A stretch of 57,413 nucleotides of DNA from Dyella japonica DSM 16301 (GCF_001010355.1 NZ_JPLA01000052.1:1-57413), one strand, 5' to 3'; positions 45,638 to 55,398 are shown, numbered from the stretch's first letter. A program made the numbers and translations. Notes: generated from the sequence alone by a model not told the origin.

Positions 45638-46029
45638 GCGGTGGCTCCGCTGGCGGCCAGGCGTTCGAAGATCTTGCTCAGCTTTTCCTGCAGGGTGACG
45701 GCGGTGAAGGGCTTGACGATGTAGCCGTTCACGCCGGCCTGGGCGGCGGCAATGATCTGGTCGCGGTTGTTCTCGGCGGTCACCATCAGCACCGGCAGGC
45801 CCTTCAGCGAGGGCTCGGCGCGGATCGCGCGCAACAGGTCGATGCCGGTCATATTGGGCATGTTCCAGTCGGTCACGACCATGTCGAAGGCGTTGTTGCG
45901 CAACATGGTCAGCGCGTTTTCGCCATCGTCGGCTTCCTGGATCAGGCCGTTGCTGAAGCCCAGTTCGACCAGCAGGTTGCGAACGATGCGCCGCATGGTG
46001 GAGAAGTCGTCCACCACGAGGATCTTCAT
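45634..46029 (-). CDS. cheY: Chemotaxis response regulator CheY
   Basis: A 131-residue single receiver domain. The acidic pocket D-D-F, the phospho-acceptor in [12 protein letters not shown], the switch threonine in M-V-T-A-E and the lysine in V-K-P-F are all present, of the flagellar CheY type. CheY-P binds the FliM switch. The ATG at 46029 is chosen; a TTG at 46041 would add four residues. About 115 bp separate it from fliA, with no clear promoter there. Confidence 0.95.
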   Translation of the reverse strand: MKILVVDDFSTMRRIVRNLLVELGFSNGLIQEADDGENALTMLRNNAFDMVVTDWNMPNMTGIDLLRAIRAEPSLKGLPVLMVTAENNRDQIIAAAQAGVNGYIVKPFTAVTLQEKLSKIFERLAASGATA

Positions 46030-46145
46030 ATTCTTGTCCAAACGCTTTCTCCGCTGCGCGTAGTGTGACTTTTGTTGAACAGGGTCGAGTTGCGGTGGCG
46101 CAACGACCGGACGTCGGTTCGATCCTGGTCGGCGCAGCGCCCGTC

Positions 46146-46919
46146 TTACTCGCCCCTCGCCCCTTTACGTTTTGCTGCCTTCTTTTCCTGCCCCTCATGC
46201 CAACCGCTCATGCGCGCCCGCAAGCGCACGATGGCCTGGCCGTGGATCTGGCACACGCGCGATTCGGTCACGCCGAGCACCGCACCAATCTCCTTGAGGT
46301 TCAGTTCTTCCTCGTAGTACAGGGACATCACCAGCTGCTCGCGTTCGGGCAGGCCGCCGATGGCTTCCACCAACGCCTCGCGCATGCCTTCGTGCTCGAC
46401 ACTGTCCGCCGGGCTCAGACTGTCGCCATCGGCCACGTCGAACGCCGCGCCGCCGTCCGCATCGTCCGGTGCGGAAAGGCTGAGCAGGCGTGCACTCGCC
46501 GCGTCGGCCAGCACCTGGTGATATTCCTCGGCGCCCATGCCCAGTCGCCGCATCACTTCGGCGTCATCGGCATCAGAACCGGTTTCGATTTCAATCTGAC
46601 GAACAACCTCCGCCATTTCGCGCACTTTTCGATGCACCGACCGTGGGGTCCAGTCGGTGCGCCGCAATTCGTCGAGCATCGCGCCACGGATGCGGATACC
46701 CGCAAACGTCTCGAAGCTCGCATTCTTGCCGGTGGTGAAATTGCGCGCGGCCTCCAGCAAACCGATCATGCCGGCCTGAATCAGGTCGCTCACGTCCACG
46801 CTGGGCGGCAATCGACCCATCAGGTGATAGGCGATACGTCGCACCAAGGGAGCGTGCTGGCGAACCAGTTCGTCGGCACTCTGCCGCTGCAGCTGCAGAT
46901 ATTCGGAAGCCACACTCAT
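46146..46919 (-). CDS. fliA: Flagellar sigma factor FliA (sigma-28)
   Basis: A 257-residue sigma-28 with regions 2, 3 and 4: [11 protein letters not shown], then [11 protein letters not shown], then [11 protein letters not shown], and in region 4 [18 protein letters not shown]. It should recognise the four TAAAG/TCAAG-N11-GCCGAT-like promoters found in this window. It follows fleN with a one-base gap. Confidence 0.97.
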   Translation of the reverse strand: MSVASEYLQLQRQSADELVRQHAPLVRRIAYHLMGRLPPSVDVSDLIQAGMIGLLEAARNFTTGKNASFETFAGIRIRGAMLDELRRTDWTPRSVHRKVREMAEVVRQIEIETGSDADDAEVMRRLGMGAEEYHQVLADAASARLLSLSAPDDADGGAAFDVADGDSLSPADSVEHEGMREALVEAIGGLPEREQLVMSLYYEEELNLKEIGAVLGVTESRVCQIHGQAIVRLRARMSGWHEGQEKKAAKRKGARGE

Positions 46920-46920
46920 G

Positions 46921-47862
46921 TCACCACCCCGTTGCTACTGCGGCCTGCCTGCTGAAAAAGGCGATGCGATCCAGGCCCAGTCGCTCGGGTTCACCCCATG
47001 TATCGACCGCACCCGCCAATTGCTTGAATGCCAATCCCGACCGGCTCGACGGCCACAGGTCCACCACCGCGCTCTGGCGGCGGATGGCCTGACGCAGTCG
47101 CTCGTCGTGCGGGACATGGCCCATGAATTCCAGCGCCACATCCAGGAAGCGATCGCAAACTCGTGCGAGTTTCTGATGCAGCTGCCTGGCCTCGCCCAGG
47201 TTGCGCACCATGTTCGCCACCATGCGGAAGCGGCGCACGCCGAAATCGCGGCTGAGCACCTTGAGCAAGGCGTACGCATCGGTGAGCGAGGCGGGCTCGT
47301 CGCACACCACCACCACGACGTCGTCGGCGGCGGCTGCAAACATCGCCACGTTGTCAGAGAGTCCGGCGGCGGTATCCACCACCAGGTAGTCAGGCGGCGA
47401 GACCAGATCGTCAAACGCGCGGATCACCGCCGCGTGTTCGCCCGCGCCCAGCTGGGCCAGCCGGCGCGTGCCCGATCCAGCCGGCACCACTTTGAGGCCG
47501 TGCGGCGCGGTCATCAGCAGATCCTCGATCGAGCAGACGCCGTCGAGCAGATGCCCGATATGGCGCGTCGGCGTGAGGCCGAGCAGCACGTCGATATTGG
47601 CCAGGCTCATGTCCGCGTCGAGCAGGATCACCTGGTGGCCCTGCACGGCGAGCGCCATGCCCAGGTTCACCGACACCGTGGTCTTGCCCACGCCGCCCTT
47701 GCCGCCGGCCACCGCGATCGCGCGGCAACGCTTGCGCGGCGCACCGCCGCTCAGCCCATACGCCTGGTCCTGGACCGGCGCCTGTCGGCTATGTCGTTCG
47801 GTCAGCGCACGCAGCATGCTTTCCAACCCCATCGCCTGGTTCATTGCAAAGACACCGCTCAT
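46921..47862 (-). CDS. fleN: MinD-like flagellar number regulator FleN (FlhG)
   Basis: A 313-residue ParA/MinD ATPase with the deviant Walker A G-G-K-G-G-V-G-K-T-T and D-A-D-M-S-L-A-N-I-D. A preceding segment, A-M-G-L-E-S-M-L-R, resembles the DQAxxLR motif that stimulates FlhF. It restrains the number of polar flagella. Its start overlaps the flhF stop by four bases. Confidence 0.94.
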   Translation of the reverse strand: MSGVFAMNQAMGLESMLRALTERHSRQAPVQDQAYGLSGGAPRKRCRAIAVAGGKGGVGKTTVSVNLGMALAVQGHQVILLDADMSLANIDVLLGLTPTRHIGHLLDGVCSIEDLLMTAPHGLKVVPAGSGTRRLAQLGAGEHAAVIRAFDDLVSPPDYLVVDTAAGLSDNVAMFAAAADDVVVVVCDEPASLTDAYALLKVLSRDFGVRRFRMVANMVRNLGEARQLHQKLARVCDRFLDVALEFMGHVPHDERLRQAIRRQSAVVDLWPSSRSGLAFKQLAGAVDTWGEPERLGLDRIAFFSRQAAVATGW

Positions 47863-49283
47863 GCGCTTGCCACCGCTAGTCCGAAACGATCCGCCATCAC
47901 CACGTCATCGGCCGGCGCGGTGCCCTTGAGCACCTGCGCGGCACGGCACACCAGCACCCGCGCATCCGCCGTGGCGATGTCTTCGGGCACGCGCTGTCCA
48001 TCGGTGACGTAGTCCAGCGCGAGTCGGTGACGGATCAGCACCGACAGCGCGCCGCCGAGGCTGGGAGCCTCGTCGAGTTTGGTGAGAATGCAGGCGTGCG
48101 GTTTGACCGGCAGGTAGGCACGCACCGCTTCGTCGAGCGACGACGCGTGTGCATTGGCCGCCATCACCAGGCAGGCGCGCAGATCGCCGCCATTGCCCAG
48201 CACTTCAAGTTGTTCCGCCAGGCGCGGATCGCCGCCGGCCAGGCCCGCGGTGTCCACCAGCACGGTGTGATGGCCGCGCAGCAATTCCAGTACATGGCGC
48301 AGGCTGTCGGCGTCGTAGGCGGGATACACGCGCACGCCGAGCAGGCGGCCGTAGTGTTCCAGCTGCGCTGCGGCGCCGATGCGATAGTGATCGGTGCTGA
48401 CCAGCGCGACCTGCGAGGCGCCGTTGCGCATCACCGCACGCGCGGCGAGCTTGGCGATGGTGGTGGTCTTGCCCACGCCGGTGGGACCGACCAGCGCGGT
48501 CACGCCGCGACGCTCCGAATGATCGCGCGGGCTGATCGACAGGCTGCGGCTGAGCACGCCCAGCGGCAGATAGCGCGCCTGTTCGGCGTTGATTTCAACC
48601 GGCAGCTCACCGACGAGCTGACGAGCCACATCCGGCTCGATACCGAGCCGCGTCATTTCGCGCAGCACGCGGGCGCGCATCGGCTGACGGCGCTCCAGGT
48701 CGTTCCAGATCAGGCTGGACAGCTGTGTTTCCAGCAGGTCGCGCAGGCTGCCCAGTTCGGCGCGCACGCGTGCGGTGTCCTGCATGGCGCGTTCGAGCAA
48801 GGGATGGATGGAGGCGGAGACCTCACCGGCCACGTTGGACTGCGCAGATTCAACCGGCGCAGCTTTTTCTTCCAGCGCCTTGGCCTGCGATACGGCCGCC
48901 TTGCGGGCCACCGGCGCTTCGATCGTCGGCTCCATGCGCGGCGTCGTGGCGGTGCGGCGCGAGAGCGACACCATCACGCCATCGTCCTCGCGACGGCTCG
49001 CCGTCGGCAGCGGCGGCGGCATGACGTCGGCACGGCGTGCAGCGGTGGCTTCCACATCGCGGCTCGACGCGGCGGCGGAAGGTGCGCGGTTTTCCACTTC
49101 CAGCGGCGCACCGTGGCGTGCGGCTTCGCGCACCAGGGCTTCGTCGAAATCCACGGCCGCGATGATCTCGATGCCGTCGTCCATCCGGCGCGTGGACAGG
49201 ATCACCGCATCCGGCCCCTGGTCCTCGCGCACTTCACGCATGGCCTGGCGCATATCCGGGGCCACGAAACGCTTGATCTTCAT
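47859..49283 (-). CDS. flhF: Flagellar GTPase FlhF
   Basis: A 474-residue SRP-type GTPase placing the polar flagellum. The basic N-terminal domain (M-K-I-K-R-F-V-A) and a long variable linker are followed by N and G domains with the P-loop G-P-T-G-V-G-K-T-T-T, the D-T-A-G-L loop and T-K-L-D-E. AAGG lies just before the ATG. About 145 bp separate it from flhA. Confidence 0.95.
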   Translation of the reverse strand: MKIKRFVAPDMRQAMREVREDQGPDAVILSTRRMDDGIEIIAAVDFDEALVREAARHGAPLEVENRAPSAAASSRDVEATAARRADVMPPPLPTASRREDDGVMVSLSRRTATTPRMEPTIEAPVARKAAVSQAKALEEKAAPVESAQSNVAGEVSASIHPLLERAMQDTARVRAELGSLRDLLETQLSSLIWNDLERRQPMRARVLREMTRLGIEPDVARQLVGELPVEINAEQARYLPLGVLSRSLSISPRDHSERRGVTALVGPTGVGKTTTIAKLAARAVMRNGASQVALVSTDHYRIGAAAQLEHYGRLLGVRVYPAYDADSLRHVLELLRGHHTVLVDTAGLAGGDPRLAEQLEVLGNGGDLRACLVMAANAHASSLDEAVRAYLPVKPHACILTKLDEAPSLGGALSVLIRHRLALDYVTDGQRVPEDIATADARVLVCRAAQVLKGTAPADDVVMADRFGLAVASA

Positions 49284-49427
49284 GCCTTGCTGCTCCGTGA
49301 AACAGGGACGAGGGACGAGCGGCGAAGGTGCGCTGCCATGCCTCGCGGCATGTGCTGCCCATTCGCCAACGACTCGATGTTTGCGCCCTCGCTACTCATC
49401 CCTCTTCCCTCTCTCGTCTGCTTAAAT

Positions 49428-51518
49428 TCAGCGACCCAATGCCTGCACCAAACGCACTCGGCGGTTGTCCGGCACCTCGTTGTAAGCCAGTACGTGCAGG
49501 TTCTGTGCCACATGGCGAGTGAAGCGCGCGAGCCACGGACGCAGCTGCGGCGCGACCAGCAAGACAGCCGGTTCGCCGCTCATTTCCTGCTTGCGCGCAG
49601 CGTCTGCGACGCCCTGCTGCAGGCGGTCGGCGAGCCCCGGTTCCACCGCCGCGCCCGCCACACCGCCATTTGCGAGCGATCCCAGCAGGATCTGCTCCAG
49701 CTCCGGCGCCAGCGTGATGACCGGGATCTCGGTACCGAGCCCGGAAATCTCCTGGACGATCTGACGCCCCAGCGCCACGCGCACGGCGGCACTGAGCGCG
49801 CCGGGATCCTGACTCTGGCCCGCGTGCTCCGCCAAGGATTCGACGATGGAGCGCATGTTGCGGATCGGCACCCGCTCGGCCAGCAGGTTCTGCATGACCT
49901 TGACCACCACGCCCAGCGACAGGCGCTTGGGCACCAGGTCTTCGACCAGCTTGGGCGTGGTCTGCGCGAGGCGGTCGAGCAGCTGCTGCACGTCCTGGTG
50001 GCCGAGCAGTTCGTGCGCGTGGCTCTGCAGGATGTGCGACAGATGCGTGGCGACCACGGTGGCCGGATCGACCACGGTATAGCCCAGGCTCTGCGCCGTT
50101 TCGCGCTGGCCCGGCTCGATCCACAACGCTTCGAGGCCGAACGCCGGATCGCGCGTGGCGATGCCCTGCAAGCCTTCCTGCACGCGGCCGGGATTGATCG
50201 CCAGCAGGCGATCGTTGTGCACTTCGGATTCGCCCATCGGCACGCCCATCAAGCTGATGCGATAGGTGTTGGGCCCCAGATCCAGGTTGTCGCGGATATG
50301 CACCGGGGGCACCAGGAAACCCAGCTCCTGCGAGAGCTTGCGGCGCACCGACTTGATGCGGCCCATCAGCTCGCCGCCCTGGTGCGTGTCCACCAGCGGA
50401 ATCAGTCGATAGCCCACCTCAAGGCCCAGCGGATCGACGCTGGCGACATCTTCCCAACCCAGCTCGAGACGCTCCGTCGGCGCGGCCGGCGGCGGCACTT
50501 CGGCGGCGGCCTTGGCCACGCGCTCGACCGCTTCGCGATCGCGCTTGATCATCAGCCACGCCGCACCACCGCAGGTACCGCCCAGCAACAGGAACGCGAT
50601 GTTCGGCATGCCCGGGATCAGGCCCATCACGCCCAGCACCACGCCGGCCACGGCGAGCGCGCGCGGTTGTCCGAACAGCTGGCCGACCAGCTGCTTGCCC
50701 ATGTCAGTGGACTTGGACACGCGCGTCACGATCACCGCGGTAGCGATGGACAGCATCAGCGACGGCACCTGCGCCACCAGGCCGTCACCGATGGTGAGCA
50801 GGGTGTAAGTCTTGGCGGCTTCGCCGGCGGACAATCCGTGCTGGAAGATGCCGACGAAGAAGCCGCCGACGATGTTGATGATCAGGATCAGGATGCCGGC
50901 CGTTGCGTCGCCACGCACGAACTTGGAGGCACCGTCCATCGAGCCGTAAAAGTCTGCTTCCTCGCGTACTTCCTGGCGACGGTCGCGCGCCTGTTCCTGG
51001 TTGAGCAGGCCGGCGTTGAGATCGGCGTCGATTGCCATCTGCTTGCCGGGCATCGCATCGAGGGTGAAGCGCGCCGTCACTTCCGACACGCGGGTCGCGC
51101 CCTTGGTCACCACCACGAAGTTGATGATGGTGAGGATGGCGAACACCACCAGGCCCACGGCGAAATTGCCGCCAATGACGAACTCGCCGAACGCTTCGAT
51201 CACCTTGCCCGCGGCGCCAGGGCCGTCGTGGCCATTCAGCAGCACCACGCGCGTCGAGGCGATGTTGAGCGCCAGGCGCAGCAAGGTCGCCATCAGCACC
51301 ACGGTGGGAAACGCGGCGAATTCCAGCGGCCGCATCACATAAATCACCGCCAGCAGGATCACCAGCGACAACGCGATGTTGAAGCTGAACAGCATATCGA
51401 GCAGGAACGGCGGCAGCGGCAGCATCAGCATCGCCAGCGCGGCGAGCATGATCACCGGCGCGCCGAGTCCGCGGCGTCCAAGCGACTTGAGATTGCCTAG
51501 GGCAGTAGCGTTTGCCAT
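49428..51518 (-). CDS. flhA: Flagellar export gate protein FlhA
   Basis: A 696-residue export-gate component. The eight-helix membrane domain (about residues 20-330) contains the FHIPEP-region sequence V-V-F-A-I-L-T-I-I-N-F-V-V-V-T-K-G. The large cytoplasmic domain forms the ring that docks chaperone-substrate complexes. The start is taken at the ATG at 51518; a GTG immediately upstream is in frame. It follows flhB by ten bases. Confidence 0.96.
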   Translation of the reverse strand: MANATALGNLKSLGRRGLGAPVIMLAALAMLMLPLPPFLLDMLFSFNIALSLVILLAVIYVMRPLEFAAFPTVVLMATLLRLALNIASTRVVLLNGHDGPGAAGKVIEAFGEFVIGGNFAVGLVVFAILTIINFVVVTKGATRVSEVTARFTLDAMPGKQMAIDADLNAGLLNQEQARDRRQEVREEADFYGSMDGASKFVRGDATAGILILIINIVGGFFVGIFQHGLSAGEAAKTYTLLTIGDGLVAQVPSLMLSIATAVIVTRVSKSTDMGKQLVGQLFGQPRALAVAGVVLGVMGLIPGMPNIAFLLLGGTCGGAAWLMIKRDREAVERVAKAAAEVPPPAAPTERLELGWEDVASVDPLGLEVGYRLIPLVDTHQGGELMGRIKSVRRKLSQELGFLVPPVHIRDNLDLGPNTYRISLMGVPMGESEVHNDRLLAINPGRVQEGLQGIATRDPAFGLEALWIEPGQRETAQSLGYTVVDPATVVATHLSHILQSHAHELLGHQDVQQLLDRLAQTTPKLVEDLVPKRLSLGVVVKVMQNLLAERVPIRNMRSIVESLAEHAGQSQDPGALSAAVRVALGRQIVQEISGLGTEIPVITLAPELEQILLGSLANGGVAGAAVEPGLADRLQQGVADAARKQEMSGEPAVLLVAPQLRPWLARFTRHVAQNLHVLAYNEVPDNRRVRLVQALGR

Positions 51519-51528
51519 CACTGTTCCA

Positions 51529-52665
51529 TCAGAACTTGTAGGGACCCATCAGGTCCGGATCAACATCGGGTTGCGGCGCCGACGGCGGTGCATCACCGCG
51601 CGACACCGCCTGCTTGAGCTGGAAGACATAGGCGAGCACCTGCGCCACGGCGACATACAGCGCCGAGGGAATCTCGCGGTCGATCTGGGTGGTCGCATAC
51701 AGCGCGCGCGCCAGCGGCGGCGCTTCCACGGTGGGGATGCGATGGCTGGAGGCAACCAGGCGAATCTGCAGCGCGAGTTCGTCCATACCCTTGGCGATCA
51801 CGCGTGGCGCGCCCATGCGGCCTTCGTCGTAACGCAGAGCCACGGCAAAGTGCGAAGGGTTGGTGATCAGCACGTCCGCCTTGGGCAGCTCCTGCATCAT
51901 GCGCTTGCGCGCCATCTGGAACTGCAGCTGGCGGATGCGGCCCTTCAGCTCGGGATTGCCGTCGCTTTCCTTCGACTCGTCTTTCAGCTCCTGGCGCGTC
52001 ATGCGCAGGCGCTTGTTGTGGTCGAACTTCTGGTACAGCGCATCGGCGCCGCCGATCAGCGCGAGAATGGAGCCGAACAACAGCGCACCGTGGCCCAGCA
52101 GGCTCATGGCCTTGAAGGTGCCGGCGCGCACTTCGCCGACGCCGGTGGCCATCAGGTCGTCCTGCCAGTTCTTCAGCACCATCACCAGGATGCCGCCGAT
52201 CAGCAGCAGCTTGAGCAGCGACTTGGCCAGCTCCACCAGGCCGCGCATGGCAAAGATGCGGCCCAGGCCCTTGATCGGATCGAGGCGCTCGAACTTGGGC
52301 TCCAGCGCTTCGGCGCTGAAATTGAGTCCACCCAGCAGCAGCGGTGCAGCGAGCGCGGCCAGCATGGTGGCCAGGGCCACCGGGGCAAACAGCGACATCG
52401 CCTCGTGCATCGCCATCGAGAGCACGCGTCCGGGCAATTGCTCGGAGAACAGCGCCGCGCGGTCGTAGGTCAGTCCCAGCCCATAGATGCGCCTGACGTG
52501 TTCCATTGCCGCCGCGCCGCCGTTCATCAGCGCGGATACGCCGGCGAGCACGACCACCGCACCCGACAAATCGCGCGAGCGGGGAACATCGCCCTTTTCG
52601 CGTGATTCGCGCAGGCGTTTTTCTGATGGTTGTTCGGTGCGTTCCTGATCGTCGTTCTCGGCCAT
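51529..52665 (-). CDS. flhB: Flagellar export switch protein FlhB
   Basis: A 378-residue protein with four membrane helices and a cytoplasmic autocleaving tail. The cleavage motif reads N269-P-S-H instead of the usual N-P-T-H; asparagine, proline and histidine are kept. Downstream P-P-L-A-R-A-L-Y-A is typical. Cleavage changes export from rod-hook to filament substrates in response to FliK. It lies ten bases after fliR. Confidence 0.96.
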   Translation of the reverse strand: MAENDDQERTEQPSEKRLRESREKGDVPRSRDLSGAVVVLAGVSALMNGGAAAMEHVRRIYGLGLTYDRAALFSEQLPGRVLSMAMHEAMSLFAPVALATMLAALAAPLLLGGLNFSAEALEPKFERLDPIKGLGRIFAMRGLVELAKSLLKLLLIGGILVMVLKNWQDDLMATGVGEVRAGTFKAMSLLGHGALLFGSILALIGGADALYQKFDHNKRLRMTRQELKDESKESDGNPELKGRIRQLQFQMARKRMMQELPKADVLITNPSHFAVALRYDEGRMGAPRVIAKGMDELALQIRLVASSHRIPTVEAPPLARALYATTQIDREIPSALYVAVAQVLAYVFQLKQAVSRGDAPPSAPQPDVDPDLMGPYKF

Positions 52666-52675
52666 GGCGTATCCC

Positions 52676-53446
52676 TCAACCGCCCGCCAGTTCGTGCATC
52701 AGCGTCCATGCGGTGTACTGCAGGGACTCGAAGGCACCCGGCACCGTACGCAGCGACAGCCACAGCGCGACAAAACCCAGGGTCACCGTGATCGGAAAAC
52801 CCACTGCGAACAGGTTCATCGATGGCGCCGCGCGACTGATCGCGGCAAAGCCGATATTGACCATCAGCAGCGAGGTCATCGCCGGCAAGGCCACGCGCAC
52901 CGCGCCGCCAAACAAATGCGTGGCGAACGCAACCACGGCATACAAACCCTTGGGATCGATCACCGCCTGCCCCGGCGGCAGGCTATGGAAACTATCGGCC
53001 AGCAGCGAAATCAAGCGCAGATGGCCGTTCATGGCCAGGAACAGCAGCATCGTCATCAACAGGTAGAACTGGCTGAGCACCGGCGAACTGCCGCCGCCGC
53101 GCGGGTCCACGGTTTCGGCGAAGCCCAGGCTCATACTCTGGCCAACCAATTGGCCGCCCAGCGACACCGCTTCAAAGGCGAGCTTCAACACGAAACCGAT
53201 CGATGCGCCCATCAGCAGCTGCGCCACCATGGTCGTGATGCCGTCGGCCGTCATCGGATCGATCGTGGTGGGCGCAAGCGGCGCCAACACCACGGTCAGC
53301 ATCAGCATGATGGCGAGACGAAAGCGCTGCGGCAGCACGGAATCACCGAACACCGGCGCGACCAGGCACAGCCCACCGACGCGGCCCATCGCCCACAACA
53401 GCGAGCCGATCAGCCCCTGCAATTGAGCGAGCTGCACCGTGGTCAC
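52676..53446 (-). CDS. fliR: Flagellar export gate protein FliR
   Basis: A 256-residue inner-membrane protein with about six helices, with the conserved G-Q-L-V-G-Q-S-M-S-L-G-F-A-E-T-V-D-P stretch. It starts with GTG overlapping the fliQ stop (GTGA) and forms the export gate with FliP and FliQ. Confidence 0.94.
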   Translation of the reverse strand: MTTVQLAQLQGLIGSLLWAMGRVGGLCLVAPVFGDSVLPQRFRLAIMLMLTVVLAPLAPTTIDPMTADGITTMVAQLLMGASIGFVLKLAFEAVSLGGQLVGQSMSLGFAETVDPRGGGSSPVLSQFYLLMTMLLFLAMNGHLRLISLLADSFHSLPPGQAVIDPKGLYAVVAFATHLFGGAVRVALPAMTSLLMVNIGFAAISRAAPSMNLFAVGFPITVTLGFVALWLSLRTVPGAFESLQYTAWTLMHELAGG

Positions 53447-53712
53447 TTCACCGCCCCAGGCAGACTCTCGATGAGCTGACGCGTGAACTGCACCAGCGTG
53501 CGCAGCATCCAGGGGCCAGCGATCAGCGCGACCGCGGCCATGGCGACCACCTTGGGGATGAAGCTCAACGTCATTTCGTTGATCTGCGTGGCGGCTTGCA
53601 CCACGCCGATGATCAGGCCCACCAGCAGCGCGGTGAGCAGCAAGGGCGCGGCCACCATCATGGCGACGTAGAGCGCGTGCTGGCCGAATTCGATGACTGA
53701 CTCAGGCGTCAT
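53443..53712 (-). CDS. fliQ: Flagellar export gate protein FliQ
   Basis: An 89-residue two-helix membrane protein typical of FliQ: M-T-P-E-S-V-I-E-F at the start, then L-I-I-G-V-V-Q-A-A-T-Q-I-N-E-M-T-L-S-F-I-P. It is separated from fliP by about 180 bp containing a repeat element, whereas these two genes are normally nearly adjacent. Confidence 0.95.
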   Translation of the reverse strand: MTPESVIEFGQHALYVAMMVAAPLLLTALLVGLIIGVVQAATQINEMTLSFIPKVVAMAAVALIAGPWMLRTLVQFTRQLIESLPGAVK

Positions 53713-53728
53713 GGCATGCGCTCCTGCC

Positions 53729-53877
53729 CCCTCTCCCCTTCGGGGAGAGGGTTGGGGTGAGGGGCGGGTGCTCGAGAAAGCGCTTGTCGCCCTCACCGCC
53801 GGGCTTGTGCTCTTTGGACGCGAGCATAGGCAGGGCTTTCGCGAGCACCCGCCCCCCCCCCGGAGGGGAGAGGGAGT
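53729..53877. repeat. CCCTCTCCCC-type element inserted between fliQ and fliP, copy 2
   Basis: A hairpin CCCTCTCCCC-TTC-GGGGAGAGGG, then a region whose GGGTGCTCGAGAAAGC end is mirrored by GCTTTCGCGAGCACCC, then a C10 run (53852-53861) and GGAGGGGAGAGGGAG. Taken together it is a roughly 150-bp inverted repeat. The first hairpin is the same unit as at 11-48, in reverse orientation. Confidence 0.8.
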
Positions 53878-53894
53878 CAAAGCGTGCGGTGTGC

Positions 53895-54686
53895 TCATGA
53901 GTAAAAGCTCCCCGCCAGCGTGCCCAGCAGCAAGGTCCACCCATCCACCAGCACAAACAGCATGATCTTGAACGGCAGCGAGATGATCGTAGGCGACACC
54001 ATCATCATGCCCATCGACATCAACACGCTGGCCACCACCAGGTCGATGATCAGGAACGGAATGAACAGCAGGAATCCCATCTGGAACGCGGTCTTCAGCT
54101 CGCTGGTGACGAAGGCCGGCATGGCCACGCGGAACGGAACGTCCTCTTTGCTGGCGTACGGCTGCTCGTTGGCCAGGTGGGTGAACAGCTGCAGATCCGC
54201 ATCGCGCGTCTGGTCGAGCATGAAATGCTTGAACGGTGCGGCGGCGGCGGGAACTGCCTGCTCCGCGGTCATCTGGCCGTCCATATAGGGTTTCACGCCG
54301 TCGGCATAAGCGTGGTTGAGCACCGGTGACATCACAAACAGCGTGAGGAACAGCGACAGGCCCAACAGGATCTGGTTGGACGGCGTGGAACTCGTGCCCA
54401 AGGCCTGACGCAGGAAGCTCAGCACGATCATGATGCGCGTGAACGAGGTCATCATCAGCAACACCGCAGGCAGCAGCGTCAGCACGGTCATCAGCGCCAG
54501 CAACTGCAGCGACAACGTCCAGTTCTGCGCACCGCCTGGGGCGTTCTGCACCGTCAGCACAGGGATGCCGGCAGGCGACGACGGCATTTGCGGCATGGCG
54601 GGCATGGCGGGCATGGCCGGCGCGGCCCACAGCAGCACCGGGCACAGCATCAGCAAGACCAGGAGAAACCAACGAGCGTGCTTCAT
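53895..54686 (-). CDS. fliP: Flagellar export gate protein FliP
   Basis: A 263-residue protein with a cleavable signal sequence (through V-L-L-W-A-A-P), then an unusual M-P-A-M-P-A-M-P repeat, and four membrane helices with S-F-T-R-I-M-I-V-L-S-F-L-R-Q-A-L-G, the FliP hallmark. The ATG at 54686 overlaps the fliO stop (TGATG); a GTG one codon upstream is possible. Confidence 0.95.
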   Translation of the reverse strand: MKHARWFLLVLLMLCPVLLWAAPAMPAMPAMPQMPSSPAGIPVLTVQNAPGGAQNWTLSLQLLALMTVLTLLPAVLLMMTSFTRIMIVLSFLRQALGTSSTPSNQILLGLSLFLTLFVMSPVLNHAYADGVKPYMDGQMTAEQAVPAAAAPFKHFMLDQTRDADLQLFTHLANEQPYASKEDVPFRVAMPAFVTSELKTAFQMGFLLFIPFLIIDLVVASVLMSMGMMMVSPTIISLPFKIMLFVLVDGWTLLLGTLAGSFYS

Positions 54687-55063
54687 CACTTGCGTTTCCA
54701 GCGGGCCAGCACGTCGCCAAACGGCGCGATCGGCGGTTGCGGACTGGCTTCCGGCGCGGGTGCCGCGCCTTCGTAAACGTGCAGCGTGCGCATGCCGCCT
54801 TGCCCCATGCCGATCAGCAGACGCTTGCCGTCCGCATCGACCAGCATCAGGCGATCGCGCGCACCCACGGCCATGGTTTCCACGCAGCGCAGGCGACGCC
54901 CACCCGGCGTCGTGCGCGCCTGCAGCCGGCGGCTGAACCAGCCGGCCACGAAGATCAGCGCGATGATCGCCGCGAGGCTCAGCACCACGCGCACCAGCTC
55001 GCCACCGACATTGATCTCGGGCGCGGCGGCAACAGGAAGGACCAAGGCGATCATCGAACTCAC
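54686..55063 (-). CDS. fliO: Flagellar protein FliO
   Basis: A 125-residue protein with one membrane helix (about residues 22-42) and a cytoplasmic domain with V-E-T-M-A-V-G-A-R-D-R-L-M-L-V-D. It assists assembly of the FliP ring. It begins with GTG overlapping the fliN stop; an ATG three codons downstream is an alternative. Confidence 0.9.
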   Translation of the reverse strand: MSSMIALVLPVAAAPEINVGGELVRVVLSLAAIIALIFVAGWFSRRLQARTTPGGRRLRCVETMAVGARDRLMLVDADGKRLLIGMGQGGMRTLHVYEGAAPAPEASPQPPIAPFGDVLARWKRK

Positions 55064-55398
55064 CGCAGCTTGCGCACGCGTTCGGCCGGGCTGATCACGT
55101 CGGTGAGACGGATGCCGAAGCGGTCGTTGATCACCACCACTTCACCGTGTGCCACCAGCGTGCCGTTGACGAACACGTCCAGCGGTTCGCCGGCGGAGCG
55201 ATCCAGTTCCACCACGGAGCCCTGGTTGAGCTGAAGCAGGTTGCGGATGCTGATGCGGGTGCGGCCCACTTCCATGGCGAGCGTGACCGGGACATCAAGA
55301 ATCATGTCGAGATTGACTTCGGCGCCTTCGCCCAGCGGGGCGCTCAGCTGATCGAACTCGACGCGCTGGGTAGCGCTGGCGGCGTCATTGGGGGTCAT
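55060..55398 (-). CDS. fliN: Flagellar motor switch protein FliN
   Basis: A 112-residue switch component with the SpoA-type C-terminal domain: L-D-V-P-V-T-L-A-M-E-V-G-R-T, L-N-Q-G-S-V-V-E-L-D and G-E-V-V-V-I-N-D-R-F-G-I-R. It forms the C-ring with FliM and FliG. It overlaps fliM by four bases. Confidence 0.96.
   Translation of the reverse strand: MTPNDAASATQRVEFDQLSAPLGEGAEVNLDMILDVPVTLAMEVGRTRISIRNLLQLNQGSVVELDRSAGEPLDVFVNGTLVAHGEVVVINDRFGIRLTDVISPAERVRKLR

Noticed and set aside
46030..46145. FliA promoter before cheY
   Set aside because: No sequence with 11-base spacing fits; GCCGACCA is preceded by an unsuitable -35.
49353..49369. TTGGCGAATGGGCAGCA upstream of flhF as a sigma-54 promoter
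   Set aside because: GG and GC are correctly spaced, but the -12 half (CAGC) and the TGGCACG block match poorly; left unannotated.
48027..51500. 1157-codon plus-strand open frame opposite flhA and flhF
   Set aside because: Antisense shadow of flhA and flhF.
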